Source of the DNA: Dickeya fangzhongdai
Lineage (GTDB): Bacteria; Pseudomonadota; Gammaproteobacteria; Enterobacterales; Enterobacteriaceae
Direction: 5' to 3'
DNA: 64,000 bases
Assembly: GCF_002812485.1 (NCBI RefSeq)
Contig: NZ_CP025003.1
Location: 2,480,001 to 2,544,000 of the forward strand
Part shown: positions 39,512-49,447 of the stretch, one piece after another
Layout of the letters: each line of letters begins with the position of its first letter
Position numbering within the stretch: position 1 is the first letter of the stretch
Notes under the pieces: generated by a model
Database searches by the model: none
Seen by the model: the letters and a program-made list of their open reading frames with translations, nothing else
Told to the model about the DNA's origin: nothing
Position numbers and translations under genes: made by a program

Positions 39512-40945
39512 TTAAACAATAAAATCCGACGGCTGTAATGCCGCACCGACAATGTTGACCAGAAAATCAGCCGTGTCGTGCCCGCTTAACTGCAACCACA
39601 TATTGGTTTGATGAGACTGACTATCCCAATTCAACAACACTTCGTTTCCTTTTCCCGAGAAATTATCAACAAAGCGGAGATCATGATTTTTATTAAACGC
39701 GGATAAATCGATCCTGTCTTCTCCACGCTGGAAATCGGTAATGGTATCCGGCGACGACAATAGCGAATCCTTTTCCCAGGCATAAACAAAAATGTCTTTC
39801 CCGGCGCCGCCGGTTAAAATATCAGCGCCGCCGTCGCCATAAAGCACATCATTACCCGCGCCGCCGTCAATACGATTATCAGACAGATTCCCCACAATCA
39901 CATCATGGCCTGAACCGCCAATCGCATTTTCAATCACCGCGTCCGCGGCAATGGAAACGTTGCCTTTCAATCCGCCGACATCCGAGAAAGTGCCGCTAAT
40001 CAGGCTGATGCGCTGATTCGCGCTATAACCGGAAAAATCAAACGTATCGTTGCCGCCGGCATCCCAAACGGAGAATATCAGCGGTGTTTTGCTGTCTGTC
40101 GCCGTATAAAAATCACGACCGCTATTGGAGTGAAACCCGTATACGGTATCGCCCGTGCGGGTCGACATATTGGCGCCATACAATTTTTGAATGGCCGCAA
40201 TATCATCCATTAGCGGCGCGGCGGCATGATAGCCATGAAAATCGCCGCCGGTGTACCCTTCATTCCAGTAGCTCATAATGCTGAACTGGCGGGTATCCTC
40301 CGCGTAGGTCACGTCTTTATAACCCGGGTTGCCGTCGGAAGCGTCATAATCGCCCGGATGATATAACCCCAGCGTATGGCCGATTTCATGCGCTAATGTA
40401 TTACGGCCAAATTCATTGATATCCGGCCGTTGATTGTCAGCCTGATTATAATTAAACCAGGCTGAACCGGCCCACTTCCAGCTGCCGGGATAGAAACCGA
40501 ACGCCTGACTGTTGTTATCGGTATTACCATCCGGGCTCAATGTATAGTTGCCAAACCGGATGGTGGCGTGTTGATCGTCTTTAATTTCGCTAAAAGTGAC
40601 GTTCGCCACATCAGCCCAGGATTGCAATGCCAGTTTGGCCTGCTGAATCTGCGCGGCATTAAATTTGACAAAGCCTTTGAAATTATCAGGCATGTCGGCA
40701 TCAGAAACCGACTGAAGAAAAGAGTAAGTCAGCGCAACGGATTTACCGAAAACCTTTTCACCATTCCAGGTAATATTGCCACGGGTTATTTGATCGCGGG
40801 CTTGCTCCAGCGAATAGGATGGTTTATCGCCGATGTTGCCATTTCCACGGGCGTGGTAATTCCATAATTGATAGACATCCGCCACGCCGGTATAGCCGCC
40901 GGACGATGCGGAAGAAAGATCGGTTTTCTTTCCATATAAAGCCAT
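39512..40945 (-). CDS. prtG: Serralysin metalloprotease PrtG
   Basis: A 477-residue serralysin at the head of the locus. The zinc motif is HEIGHTLGLYHPGDYDASDG, with Thr and Tyr where the other three have Ala and Asn/Ala/Ser; the Met-turn is SIMSYWN. RTX repeats are shorter ([33 protein letters not shown]). The tail PSDFIV is the secretion signal. GGAGGAAA precedes the ATG at 40945, so 15 extra in-frame codons upstream are not used. It is clearly more divergent than prtA, prtB and prtC. Confidence 0.93.
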   Translation of the reverse strand: MALYGKKTDLSSASSGGYTGVADVYQLWNYHARGNGNIGDKPSYSLEQARDQITRGNITWNGEKVFGKSVALTYSFLQSVSDADMPDNFKGFVKFNAAQIQQAKLALQSWADVANVTFSEIKDDQHATIRFGNYTLSPDGNTDNNSQAFGFYPGSWKWAGSAWFNYNQADNQRPDINEFGRNTLAHEIGHTLGLYHPGDYDASDGNPGYKDVTYAEDTRQFSIMSYWNEGYTGGDFHGYHAAAPLMDDIAAIQKLYGANMSTRTGDTVYGFHSNSGRDFYTATDSKTPLIFSVWDAGGNDTFDFSGYSANQRISLISGTFSDVGGLKGNVSIAADAVIENAIGGSGHDVIVGNLSDNRIDGGAGNDVLYGDGGADILTGGAGKDIFVYAWEKDSLLSSPDTITDFQRGEDRIDLSAFNKNHDLRFVDNFSGKGNEVLLNWDSQSHQTNMWLQLSGHDTADFLVNIVGAALQPSDFIV

Positions 40946-41338
40946 AACATTTCCTCCATGAAATTCGCCTTTATACCCGACATACTGCAAGTTGCACTGG
41001 GTATACCATCCCTTACGGGTATGACATCTGTTTATAGAACCGCTTGTTTATAAAGCCGCAGCTAAACACCAACTTCTTCACTTTTTGTCCTATTGAAAGT
41101 GAATGCTCCCTGTGGCGCGTTAATCAGATTGAAATGCAGCATAGGCTGACAACACAGACAGGTTAGTAAAACAGAAATAAAATGACAAGATTCTGTCAGG
41201 AAAATCGACGTTTCATTACCATGCGTTCAGGCTACGAAAAAAAACCACATAGAACATTGCGGAAGGGAAAATTGGCAGAATAAAAAGTGGCGCATCTGTC
41301 GCCAGACGCGCCATCGCGTTTAATAACGTGAAAACAAA
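40946..41338. other. Intergenic region upstream of prtG
   Basis: About 390 bases that must hold the promoter of prtG and perhaps of the whole locus. A fragment ACATACTGCAAGTTGCA at 40981-40997 resembles a dispersed enterobacterial repeat (CATACTTCAAGTTGCA type). The qorB terminator is at its left end on the other side of 41313. No gene is supported. Confidence 0.5.
41282..41313 (-). terminator. Terminator of qorB
   Basis: TGGCGC and GCGCCA pair across a loop that can itself extend the stem; on the minus strand CTTTTTATTCT follows. It begins 26 bases past the qorB stop. Confidence 0.75.
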
Positions 41339-42196
41339 TTACAGCGACGCCAGCGTACCGCGGATGACCTCGGCATAAGGCGTCGTCGGGCGACCCAGCA
41401 ATGCCGCCAGCGCGTTCTTGTCATCAAACAGCCCGCCTTTTTCCGCGCCGGCGTCGGAATCCGCCAACATATCAGCCAGGAAATCCGGCAATCCCGCGCC
41501 TTTCAGCGCGTTGGCGAAATCCGCCTGGGACAGGTTGACATATTGCACCGGTTTGCTGCTCTGCTTCGCAATTTCCGCGGTAAATTCCGCCAGCGTGTAA
41601 CTGTTATCGCCGGCCAGCTCATAAACTTTCCCTTCCTGACCATTCAATTGCAGCACGATTGCAGCCGCTTGCGCATAGTCGCTGCGCGCCGCCGAAGCAA
41701 TGCGGCCTTCGCCGGCGGCGCCGATAAACGCGCCGTGCGCCAAAGCCGGCGCGATGCTGGCGGCATAGTTTTCGGTATACCAGCCGTTACGCAAAATAAC
41801 ATGAGGAATGCCTGAATCGCGCAGCGCGCCTTCGGTCGCCAGATGCTCGACCGCCAAGCCCAGCGACGAGGTATCCGCGTGCAGCAGACTGGTGTAGACA
41901 ATCAGCCCGATACCGGCTTTTTTCGCCGCGTCGATCACCGCTTTGTGCTGGGTTTCGCGCTTGCCGACTTCACTTGATGAAATCAACAGCAACTTGTCTA
42001 CTCCGCTCAGCGCGCTGACCAGCGTATCCGGCCGGTCATAATCGCCATGTCGTACATGAATCCCCTGCGCGGCCAGAGCGCTGGCCTTGGCCGGGTCGCG
42101 TACTACCGCAACGATCTGTTCTGCCGGTACCGATTTCACCAGCGAATCAATCACCAGACGGCCCAATTGGCCGGTTGCTCCTGTAATCGCAAACAT
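41339..42196 (-). CDS. qorB: NAD(P)H:quinone oxidoreductase 2 (QorB/YtfG)
   Basis: A 285-residue NmrA-like atypical short-chain dehydrogenase. The nucleotide loop is ITGATGQLGRLVIDSL (residues 4-19); LLLISSSEVGKRETQHKAVIDAAKKAGI and ILRNGWYTENY are characteristic of E. coli QorB (YtfG), which reduces quinones with NADPH. In E. coli it is divergent from the HxlR-type regulator qorR; no such gene is adjacent here, but a strong palindrome lies upstream. Confidence 0.93.
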   Translation of the reverse strand: MFAITGATGQLGRLVIDSLVKSVPAEQIVAVVRDPAKASALAAQGIHVRHGDYDRPDTLVSALSGVDKLLLISSSEVGKRETQHKAVIDAAKKAGIGLIVYTSLLHADTSSLGLAVEHLATEGALRDSGIPHVILRNGWYTENYAASIAPALAHGAFIGAAGEGRIASAARSDYAQAAAIVLQLNGQEGKVYELAGDNSYTLAEFTAEIAKQSSKPVQYVNLSQADFANALKGAGLPDFLADMLADSDAGAEKGGLFDDKNALAALLGRPTTPYAEVIRGTLASL

Positions 42197-42604
42197 AACG
42201 AACTCCTGTTAATGAGAAAACCCTGTGCCATGCTTCAACCCGAATACGCTCAACGCCAGACAGGTTGAAGCTCGTGCCAGCAGCATATGACTCAAACTCA
42301 CTTTTAGTAAGTACTTACATAAATGTTAGTGTGAAATAAAAATGCCGACATCATCACAGAATGCTCGCCATCGGCTTCCCGCTGGTATGCTGCCGGGTAA
42401 CCTGTAAGATAATCGACCTGCCGGTTTTTTAGTTTCAGTCACATCGCACTTATGCGATATTGCTTTTTCAGAGAGCTGATGACGCAAATATTTGTCATAT
42501 TTGTCACTTCTTTACGTATTTGATTCGTGATCATCAGAATTATAATCGCAGATATTGAACACGATTTTCTGCCTTGACGGTTTATCACAAAGGGTCTCTT
42601 TGGC
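42197..42604. other. qorB-srfA intergenic region
   Basis: About 410 bases with divergent promoters. The only clear element is the operator-like palindrome at 42307-42318; no gene is supported. Confidence 0.5.
42307..42318. promoter_or_regulatory. Candidate HxlR/QorR-type operator
   Basis: The perfect 12-base palindrome GTAAGTACTTAC (in TTAGTAAGTACTTACATAA) lies 111 bases upstream of qorB. It resembles the GTACTTAC-type sites used by HxlR-family regulators; the assignment is inference. Confidence 0.55.
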
Positions 42605-43921
42605 GTGGCAAAATTATTTTTACGCAGTGGAAATTTAGACGATTTTCTTGCGTTGGGAGAGAACGGCCAGCCCGTTTATGCTTCAGCGCTGCAATTACGG
42701 GAGACACTGCGTCTTCGCAAACAACAGCACATCGCTGACTGTCTGGCCATCCCCCAACCTAACGAGGATGGCGATCGCATCGACTGGTATGCGCCCTTCG
42801 CCGGTAAAATCACTTCCTGGATGGCAGCCAGCGACGAGCAGCGCGAGCAGGCGTTGCTCTTGCTCGAACAGTATCTCGGCACCGTTGACGCCATTAGCGA
42901 GCGGGCGCGTCAATCCAACAAACCGGCCCAGAAACTCTTCGGCGTATTGTTGGCGAAAGCTTTTCAGTTTCCGGGTTCCAATCATGTCTATCTGGTGGAC
43001 GATAAACCGGTCATCACCTTCTGGGGATTTGTCAGCCTGGGCAAAAAATCCCGCGTTGACGTGCTGGAGTGCCTGCGCCCGGTTGAACCGGTCGAGATTC
43101 CCGAGCCGGTTCCTGAACCGCTGCCGGAAGTGACCACGCAGGTCGCCGACCCCGAACCGGAACAACCGGCGCTGCCGGTCGAACCGGAACCCGTGGTGAT
43201 TGCCGAACCGACCGCGCCGCCGCAAACCGCCCCGTCGCCGCGCCGGGTCTGGACCAGCATCTGGTTGCTGGCGCCGGGCGCCGCGCTGTTGGCGACGCTG
43301 GCGTTCCAGATCCGCGGCTGCGTTTCTCACCCCGAAAACAACACCCCGCCGGCGGTGACCACCATCAAACCGGAAAAACGCGCGCTGAGCGCCACACCGG
43401 CGGATACGCTTCCACAGCCGAATCTGCCGCTGGAAGTGGCTACGTTGTTGCCGCCGCCGGCAGTGGTTGAGCAGAAAAAACCCGAAGAAAAAGCGCCGGA
43501 AGCCCCCGCGCATGTCGAGGTAAGCGCCGCCCCGAAAGGCGCGCTGGTGATGCCTGCCGACGCCGTAAAAATCGGCTCCATCCGTTTTCTGGACGGCAAC
43601 TGGCAGGCGACGCTCATGGCGAAAAATCCGCTGACCGGCAAACCGCCGGTTCTCCGCTACCAGATCAAAGACGGCAAAGGCCGGGTGCGCTTTACCTACG
43701 GCGAAAAAGTCACCTGTCAGGCCGAGGTGGAAGCCGGGTTGCACCAGTCCGGCAATCTGGTGATCAACAGCCGCTATCGGGCGCGCTGCAGCGATGGTTC
43801 CCGTTATCCGATGCCGGAAATCGTCTGTACCCGACAGGAATCGAGCGAGGCCGCAGAATGTAAAGGCCGCTACGATGCCGACACTGTGCTACCGATGACG
43901 ATTAAGCGTGAGAGCAAATAA
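42605..43921 (+). CDS. srfA: SrfA-like membrane protein
   Basis: A 438-residue protein recognised as SrfA by its place before srfB and srfC and by its architecture. A soluble N-terminal domain (about 1-160) is followed by a proline/glutamate-rich spacer with repeated EPVPEP-type runs (about 160-213), one transmembrane helix (about 215-235, WLLAPGAALLATLAFQI), another proline-rich linker, and a C-terminal domain with conserved cysteines (VTCQAEVEAG, ARCSDGS, EIVCTRQ, AECKGRY), probably periplasmic. The start is GTG at 42605. It ends two bases before srfB. In Salmonella the srf genes are SsrB-activated; the function of SrfA is not known. Confidence 0.85.
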   Translation: MAKLFLRSGNLDDFLALGENGQPVYASALQLRETLRLRKQQHIADCLAIPQPNEDGDRIDWYAPFAGKITSWMAASDEQREQALLLLEQYLGTVDAISERARQSNKPAQKLFGVLLAKAFQFPGSNHVYLVDDKPVITFWGFVSLGKKSRVDVLECLRPVEPVEIPEPVPEPLPEVTTQVADPEPEQPALPVEPEPVVIAEPTAPPQTAPSPRRVWTSIWLLAPGAALLATLAFQIRGCVSHPENNTPPAVTTIKPEKRALSATPADTLPQPNLPLEVATLLPPPAVVEQKKPEEKAPEAPAHVEVSAAPKGALVMPADAVKIGSIRFLDGNWQATLMAKNPLTGKPPVLRYQIKDGKGRVRFTYGEKVTCQAEVEAGLHQSGNLVINSRYRARCSDGSRYPMPEIVCTRQESSEAAECKGRYDADTVLPMTIKRESK

Positions 43922-43923
43922 CC

Positions 43924-46914
43924 ATGCTGGCAACACTGACAGATTACAAACAACACATTACGCTGATTCAGAATAGCGGTATTCAGTTTCTCGATTTTGC
44001 GTTAAAGCTCCCGCCAGCCCGGTCAAGCTTCGCCAATCGCTTTGTCCGCAAGAGCGCCAACGGGCCGCTGTTGCGGCTGACGTACAACGAACACAGCGGC
44101 AAATACGCGTTGCCGAGCGATATGCAGGTGCTGCCGGAAGCGGTCAACCCGGAATCCAGTTACACGCTGGAACAGTCGCTGCGTCTGCTGAGCAACGTAT
44201 GGCTGCCGCTGCCGTTCTTCCGCTTTAACCCGCCGCGTACCTTCATGGGCGGCCCGAACAACTGGGCGCGGGTGCAGGTGCTGGAGCTGGGCGAACCGGA
44301 CGATGACGGCAACACCCACCGCCTCTGTCTGGCCTTCGATACCCGCGTTTATCCTGAAAGCCACGATCTGGAAGCGCTGGCGCCCAGCGAAAACGACATC
44401 AACGCCGGGCGGTTATTCACGCTGGCCTATCGCAGTGAAGAACTGGACGATTTTCTCGACCAGACCTGGGTGGACGGCTGGCTGCGCGAAGCGTTTTCCC
44501 AGCAGGCGCTGCAGGTGGAAAGCCGCAAACCCCGCGATATCCGCCAGAATCTGCGTGAATTCGAATATCAGGCGCATTACCTGAACCTGCTGGATATTAT
44601 GGCGACGCTGCTGGATGTGCCGGAAATCCGCATCACCAGCAGTACGCTGAAAGAACCGGCCATCAATGTGGATCTGATTCTGGATGTCGGCAATTCCCAC
44701 ACCGCCGGGATTCTGGTGGAGGATCACGCCGACGAGAGCAACGGCCTCAAGCAGACCTACGAGCTACAGATCCGCGATTTGGGCCAGCCCCATTATTTGT
44801 ACAACGAGCTGTTCGACAGCCGGGTGGAATTCGCCCAGGCGCGTTTCGGCAAGCAGAATTTTTCCTTCGAAAGCGGCCGCGACGATGCGTTTGTCTGGCC
44901 GTCCATTACCCGTGTCGGCCGCGAGGCCAGCCGTCTGGCGCTGCAGCGTCAGGGAACCGAAGGCTCCAGCGGTATTTCCAGCCCGCGCCGCTATCTGTGG
45001 GACGAAGAGCCATATGTGCCGGGCTGGCGTTTCAGCCAGACCAACAGCCCGCGTCAGCAGGAGCCGCTGGCGACCGCCATGCCGCTGACCATGCTGGTCA
45101 ACGATGAAGGCCAGCCGCTGTTCAGCCTGCCGCTGGACGAGCGCCTGCCGGTGTTCGACCCGCACTACAGCCGCAGTTCGGTAATGACGTTCATGCTTTC
45201 CGAGCTGCTGGCGCAGGCGCTGATGCAAATGAACAGCGCCGCCCAACGCCTGAAGATGATTCACGCCAACGCGCCGCGCCAGCTGCGCAACATTATTCTG
45301 ACCCTGCCCTCGGCCATGCCTAAGCCGGAACGCGAGATCTTCCGCCGCCGCATGATCGAAGCGATCGGGCTGGTGTGGAAAGCGATGGGCTGGCACCCGG
45401 CCGATGAGGATTTCCTGACAGAGGATGACAAGCGCCGCAGCAGCGTGCCGGTGCCGGACGTTCAGATGGAGTGGGATGAAGCCACCTGCGGACAGATGGT
45501 GTACCTCTATAACGAAGCGCAGGTGAATTTCGGCGGCCGGGCGGAAGCGTTCTTCGCCAGCATGGCGCGCCCGGACAAAGAACTGGCGGACGACGAGCAG
45601 CCGGGGAAAACCCTGCGTATCGCGTCTATCGATATCGGCGGCGGTACTACCGATCTGGCGATTACCCAATACTGGCTGGACGACGGCGTCGGCAGCAACG
45701 TCAAAATCATCCCCCGCCTGCTGTTTCGTGAAGGGTTTAAAGTCGCCGGCGACGACATCCTGCTGGACGTGATCCAACTGTATGTCCTGCCCGCGTTGCA
45801 GGTCGCGCTGAAAAAAGCCGGCGTCACCAGCCCGGACAGCCTGATGACCCGCCTGTTCGGCAGCGAAGGCCGCATGGACGGCCAGCTGACGCTGCGCCAG
45901 CAGGTCACGTTGCAGATGTTCATTCCTATCGGCCAGGCGATTCTGGAAGCCTATGAACAGTTCGATCCGCTCGATCTGAACGCGGAAATCGACACCACGT
46001 TTGGTGAAATGCTGCCGCAGACGCCGACGCGCAAAGTGCTGGAATACGTCAACAACGAGATCCAGCGTGAACTGCCGGACGAGGAAACCCCGTTCGACAT
46101 CCTGCAGGTGCCGTTGATCCTGCGTCTTGCCAAGCTGCACAGCGAATTTCTGGCCAACCGCATGAGCATTACCCAGCATCTGCGGCTGATGTCGGAAGTG
46201 GTGTCGCTGTATGCCTGCGACGTGCTGTTGCTGACCGGCCGGCCGTCCCGTTTTCCGGGCATTCAGGCGCTATTCCGCCACCTGCAGCCGCTGCCGATTA
46301 ACCGCATGATGTCGCTGGATGGCTATCACACCAGCGACTGGTATCCGTTTAACAAGCGCGGACGTATCGAAAACCCGAAATCCACCGCCGCGGTGGGGGC
46401 GATGCTGTGCCTGCTGGCGTTGGATCTGCGCCTGCCCGGTTTCTACTTCAAGGCCGGCGATTTCGAACCCTATTCCACCGTGCGCTATCTCGGGATGCTG
46501 GACAGCAGCCACACCCTCACCGCCGATAACGTCTACTATAACGATATCGATCTGGATGACGCCGATTTCACGCTGGACGATCAGTCCGGTTTCGAAGTGC
46601 GCGGCTCACTGTGTCTCGGCTTCCGCCAGTTGGACAACGAACGCTGGCCCGCGTCGCCGCTCTATTCGTTGTCGATCGTCGATCCGGAACTGGCCCGCAA
46701 GGTGGCCGGCGACAGCGTACTGCACGTTCGCCTGAAAGTGGTGCCGGGCGATGATAATCTCACGCCGGAACGCGTCGAGATCGCCGACGCGGTGCTGGGC
46801 TCCGGGCTCGCTATTTCGCCGCATCAGCTAAGGCTGAAACTCAATACCTTGTCCAGCACGGTTTCCGGCATGGCACATTACTGGATCGATAGCGGGAGCG
46901 TCTTCAAGAAATGA
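43924..46914 (+). CDS. srfB: SrfB, actin/Hsp70-fold putative virulence factor
   Basis: A 996-residue protein of the SrfB family. Two phosphate-binding loops of the actin/Hsp70/StbA type can be seen: LILDVGNSHTAGILVE (about residues 250-265) and IASIDIGGGTTDLAITQYW (about 562-580). The second is a textbook phosphate-2-like loop. LLLTGRPSRFPGIQALF (about 765) is an adenosine-motif candidate. It should therefore bind and possibly hydrolyse ATP. No signal peptide or membrane helix is visible. It overlaps srfC by four bases (ATGA), so the two proteins are probably produced in fixed ratio. Confidence 0.9.
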   Translation: MLATLTDYKQHITLIQNSGIQFLDFALKLPPARSSFANRFVRKSANGPLLRLTYNEHSGKYALPSDMQVLPEAVNPESSYTLEQSLRLLSNVWLPLPFFRFNPPRTFMGGPNNWARVQVLELGEPDDDGNTHRLCLAFDTRVYPESHDLEALAPSENDINAGRLFTLAYRSEELDDFLDQTWVDGWLREAFSQQALQVESRKPRDIRQNLREFEYQAHYLNLLDIMATLLDVPEIRITSSTLKEPAINVDLILDVGNSHTAGILVEDHADESNGLKQTYELQIRDLGQPHYLYNELFDSRVEFAQARFGKQNFSFESGRDDAFVWPSITRVGREASRLALQRQGTEGSSGISSPRRYLWDEEPYVPGWRFSQTNSPRQQEPLATAMPLTMLVNDEGQPLFSLPLDERLPVFDPHYSRSSVMTFMLSELLAQALMQMNSAAQRLKMIHANAPRQLRNIILTLPSAMPKPEREIFRRRMIEAIGLVWKAMGWHPADEDFLTEDDKRRSSVPVPDVQMEWDEATCGQMVYLYNEAQVNFGGRAEAFFASMARPDKELADDEQPGKTLRIASIDIGGGTTDLAITQYWLDDGVGSNVKIIPRLLFREGFKVAGDDILLDVIQLYVLPALQVALKKAGVTSPDSLMTRLFGSEGRMDGQLTLRQQVTLQMFIPIGQAILEAYEQFDPLDLNAEIDTTFGEMLPQTPTRKVLEYVNNEIQRELPDEETPFDILQVPLILRLAKLHSEFLANRMSITQHLRLMSEVVSLYACDVLLLTGRPSRFPGIQALFRHLQPLPINRMMSLDGYHTSDWYPFNKRGRIENPKSTAAVGAMLCLLALDLRLPGFYFKAGDFEPYSTVRYLGMLDSSHTLTADNVYYNDIDLDDADFTLDDQSGFEVRGSLCLGFRQLDNERWPASPLYSLSIVDPELARKVAGDSVLHVRLKVVPGDDNLTPERVEIADAVLGSGLAISPHQLRLKLNTLSSTVSGMAHYWIDSGSVFKK

Positions 46915-49415
46915 AACCATTAACGCCCAAACAGCTGTCGAGCCGTCTCAGCCGTCAGTTACAGTCCGTTTCGCAAGGCGTAGATCAGGCGATTGCCTGG
47001 GTGGATGAAACCCGGCGCAACGTTCCGCGCCTGGATATGGAAGCCGATCGACTCATCGTTAAGCTGCGGCGTTGCCGCAACAAGGCCCGCGGGCTGTCCG
47101 ATTCGTCGCTTAAAGAGATCGCCATGGGCATGTTCGGGTTGGCTCAGGGCGGCAAAACCTATCTGCTGACCTCGCTGGCCGGCGGCGAAAACGGACGCAT
47201 TGAAACCTCCGTCGGCGGCGTCACGCTGGATTACCAGAAAAACATCAATCCGGACAACCAGCAGCCGGCTTTTGTCACCCGCTTTACCCGGCAGGCTGAA
47301 GGTAAAAACACCCCGAATCCGGTGCAGGTCCAGTTGCTCAACGAGGCCGATATCGCCCGTATTATGGCCTATGCCTTCGTACTGGAAGACAGCCAAAACC
47401 CTGCGCCGGAGCTCGACGAGCAGCATATCGCCGAGCACCTGAAAACCCTGTCGTTGCACCGTCAGCAGGAAGCGGTACCGGGGCTGAACGGCGATGACGT
47501 GGTCGCGCTGTGGGATTATCTGGTGCGCCACGACGCCCGACGTCAAAAGCCGCTGGAACGCAAATTCTGGCCGCTGGCGGTGGAACTGGCGCCGCATCTC
47601 AGCATCGACGACCGCGCCAGCCTGTTCTCAGTTCTGTGGGGCGAACAGTCGGAATACACCTCGCTCTACCGTCATTTCGCCCACACGCTGGAGCAATTGT
47701 CCGGCGCCCGTAAGGTACTGGCGCCGATCAGCCTGCTGGTGGATGAATCGTTGCAGCCCGACAGCGGTATTTTCAACGCCAGCCTGTTCGACCGGCTCAA
47801 TAGCCCTTCCGATCTCAGCGCACAGGTGCGCCCCATCGTCAACGGCCGCGCGGCCAGAAATGTGGAGCTGTCGCTGGCGGAACTGCTTATGCTGGCGGCC
47901 GAAGTGCAAATTCCGCTGCTGTCGCCGCCAAAGGAAACGTTGTTCGAACAGGTGGACCTGCTCGATTTTCCGGGATTCAGCCTGCAGGACGAGCCGGAAT
48001 TCGAGCCGGACGAGGACAACCCGGAGCGGCTGTTGCGCCTCAAGCCTCACCCGTTGTCCCGCGCGTTGCTACGCGCCAAACGCGCCTATCTGCTGGAGCG
48101 TTATACCGACGATCAGGAAATGAATCTGCTGATGGTCTGTACCGCCGCCGCCTGCAAAGCGGACGTGCGCCACGTCGGCCGGGCGCTGGATTTTTGGGTG
48201 CGTCATACCCAGGGCGAAAACCCGCAGGTCCGCAGCCGCCGTAAACCCGGCCTGATCTGGGCGGTGACCCGTCATGACCGGCGTTTCACCCACGGTTACA
48301 ATAACGATGAAGCGGTGCAGCGTTACGTGGGTAACCCCGGCGATGCCTGGGGCACCATGCTGGCGATGGACAAGCGCGGCATCAACCGGATGGCGGCCTG
48401 GCTGGACGCGGAAGTCCGCCGTGAAGTCAAGCTGGGGCGAATCAACGAACAGCTGAGCGAATTGCAGCGCGAGCTGTCCGATAACCTGCTCGGCAGTTGG
48501 TATCAGCCGGCCGGCGCTGATGATCCGGCGCACAAACAGCATATCGCCGAGTCGATGCTCAAGGCGTTGCAAACCCGAACCGGCGTGCACGGCGAGCTGC
48601 TGGAGCGGTTATTGCCCTCCCGCGATGAACTGCGCCGACTGTATCTGCAACAGCAGGAACAGACGCAACGCAACTTCGCATCCTATCAGGAAACGCAGGA
48701 TACGGCGGTGCCGCTGGCCAGCTACGAACCGTTTGGCGTCGGGATGGATATCGACCTGTTCAGCGACGACGCCGACCCGAGCGAAGAAGACGAAACGGTC
48801 ATCGCCCCGGCGCCGACCGAGGAAGAACAAACCGAAAACCACAGCTATGAAGCGGAGTTCGCCCGTAATCTGTACCGGTATTGGATCAACCACCTGCGTA
48901 ACCTGCCGGAAAACATCGCCATCATTGAATTGCTGGGGATTAACCGCCCTACCATCGAAATGCTGGTGGAGGAACTGATTACGGCCAGCGTGCGGCTGAA
49001 GATTGAAGATGAGTTGCAAACCATGCTGGTGGATTCCGGGCAACTGGGCATTAACCGGGAAAGCAAGGCGGATCGCCAGGTATCGCGCGCGCTCAACGTC
49101 CTCGGCGATTTCGTCGCCTGGTTGGGTTTCCAGCAGGTGCCCGAAGCCAGTCGACCGGACAGCCGCGTCAACAAAGGCAACAAGATCTTTGCCAAACCGG
49201 AAAAGCAGACCGCCAACTTCGGCACCTCCCGCCGGTTGACCAGACTGTCGGCGACGCCGGTCAACAATACCGCCTATTACATTTATGACTGGCTGATCGG
49301 CCTGAACGAGATGATTATCCAGAACGCCGGCTATGCGGCCGGGCGTGATATCAAACCCAAACAGCGCGAACGTCTGGGAGCGATTCTGGGTCTGATCAAA
49401 CCGGCCGAAAGCTAA
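46911..49415 (+). CDS. srfC: SrfC, dynamin-like GTPase, putative virulence factor
   Basis: An 834-residue protein of the SrfC family. A P-loop GMFGLAQGGKTYLLTSL lies at about residues 72-88 and a G3/Walker-B-like LLDFPGF at about 349-355, both as in dynamin-type large GTPases; GxxxxGKT is complete. The long helical C-terminal part (acidic spacer DDADPSEEDETVIAPAP near 625) would suit a stalk or membrane-interacting region. The start overlaps the srfB stop. A hairpin terminator follows immediately. The biochemical activity is unknown; a GTPase role is inference from the motifs. Confidence 0.9.
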   Translation: MKPLTPKQLSSRLSRQLQSVSQGVDQAIAWVDETRRNVPRLDMEADRLIVKLRRCRNKARGLSDSSLKEIAMGMFGLAQGGKTYLLTSLAGGENGRIETSVGGVTLDYQKNINPDNQQPAFVTRFTRQAEGKNTPNPVQVQLLNEADIARIMAYAFVLEDSQNPAPELDEQHIAEHLKTLSLHRQQEAVPGLNGDDVVALWDYLVRHDARRQKPLERKFWPLAVELAPHLSIDDRASLFSVLWGEQSEYTSLYRHFAHTLEQLSGARKVLAPISLLVDESLQPDSGIFNASLFDRLNSPSDLSAQVRPIVNGRAARNVELSLAELLMLAAEVQIPLLSPPKETLFEQVDLLDFPGFSLQDEPEFEPDEDNPERLLRLKPHPLSRALLRAKRAYLLERYTDDQEMNLLMVCTAAACKADVRHVGRALDFWVRHTQGENPQVRSRRKPGLIWAVTRHDRRFTHGYNNDEAVQRYVGNPGDAWGTMLAMDKRGINRMAAWLDAEVRREVKLGRINEQLSELQRELSDNLLGSWYQPAGADDPAHKQHIAESMLKALQTRTGVHGELLERLLPSRDELRRLYLQQQEQTQRNFASYQETQDTAVPLASYEPFGVGMDIDLFSDDADPSEEDETVIAPAPTEEEQTENHSYEAEFARNLYRYWINHLRNLPENIAIIELLGINRPTIEMLVEELITASVRLKIEDELQTMLVDSGQLGINRESKADRQVSRALNVLGDFVAWLGFQQVPEASRPDSRVNKGNKIFAKPEKQTANFGTSRRLTRLSATPVNNTAYYIYDWLIGLNEMIIQNAGYAAGRDIKPKQRERLGAILGLIKPAES

Positions 49416-49422
49416 CCCCTGC

Positions 49423-49447
49423 GGCGGAGCGTTATGCTCCGCCCTTT
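49423..49447 (+). terminator. Terminator of srfABC
   Basis: A perfect eight-base stem GGCGGAGC/GCTCCGCC with a five-base loop is followed by CTTT, seven bases beyond the srfC stop. Confidence 0.85.

Noticed and set aside
40981..40997. Possible copy of a dispersed enterobacterial repeat upstream of prtG
   Set aside because: The match to the remembered consensus is short and its partner half is unclear, so it is noted only in the gap entry and not listed as a repeat.
44764..46179. 471-codon open frame antisense to srfB
   Set aside because: No ribosome site, no recognisable domain, and residue composition (rich in His, Arg and Gln) typical of reverse-frame translation.
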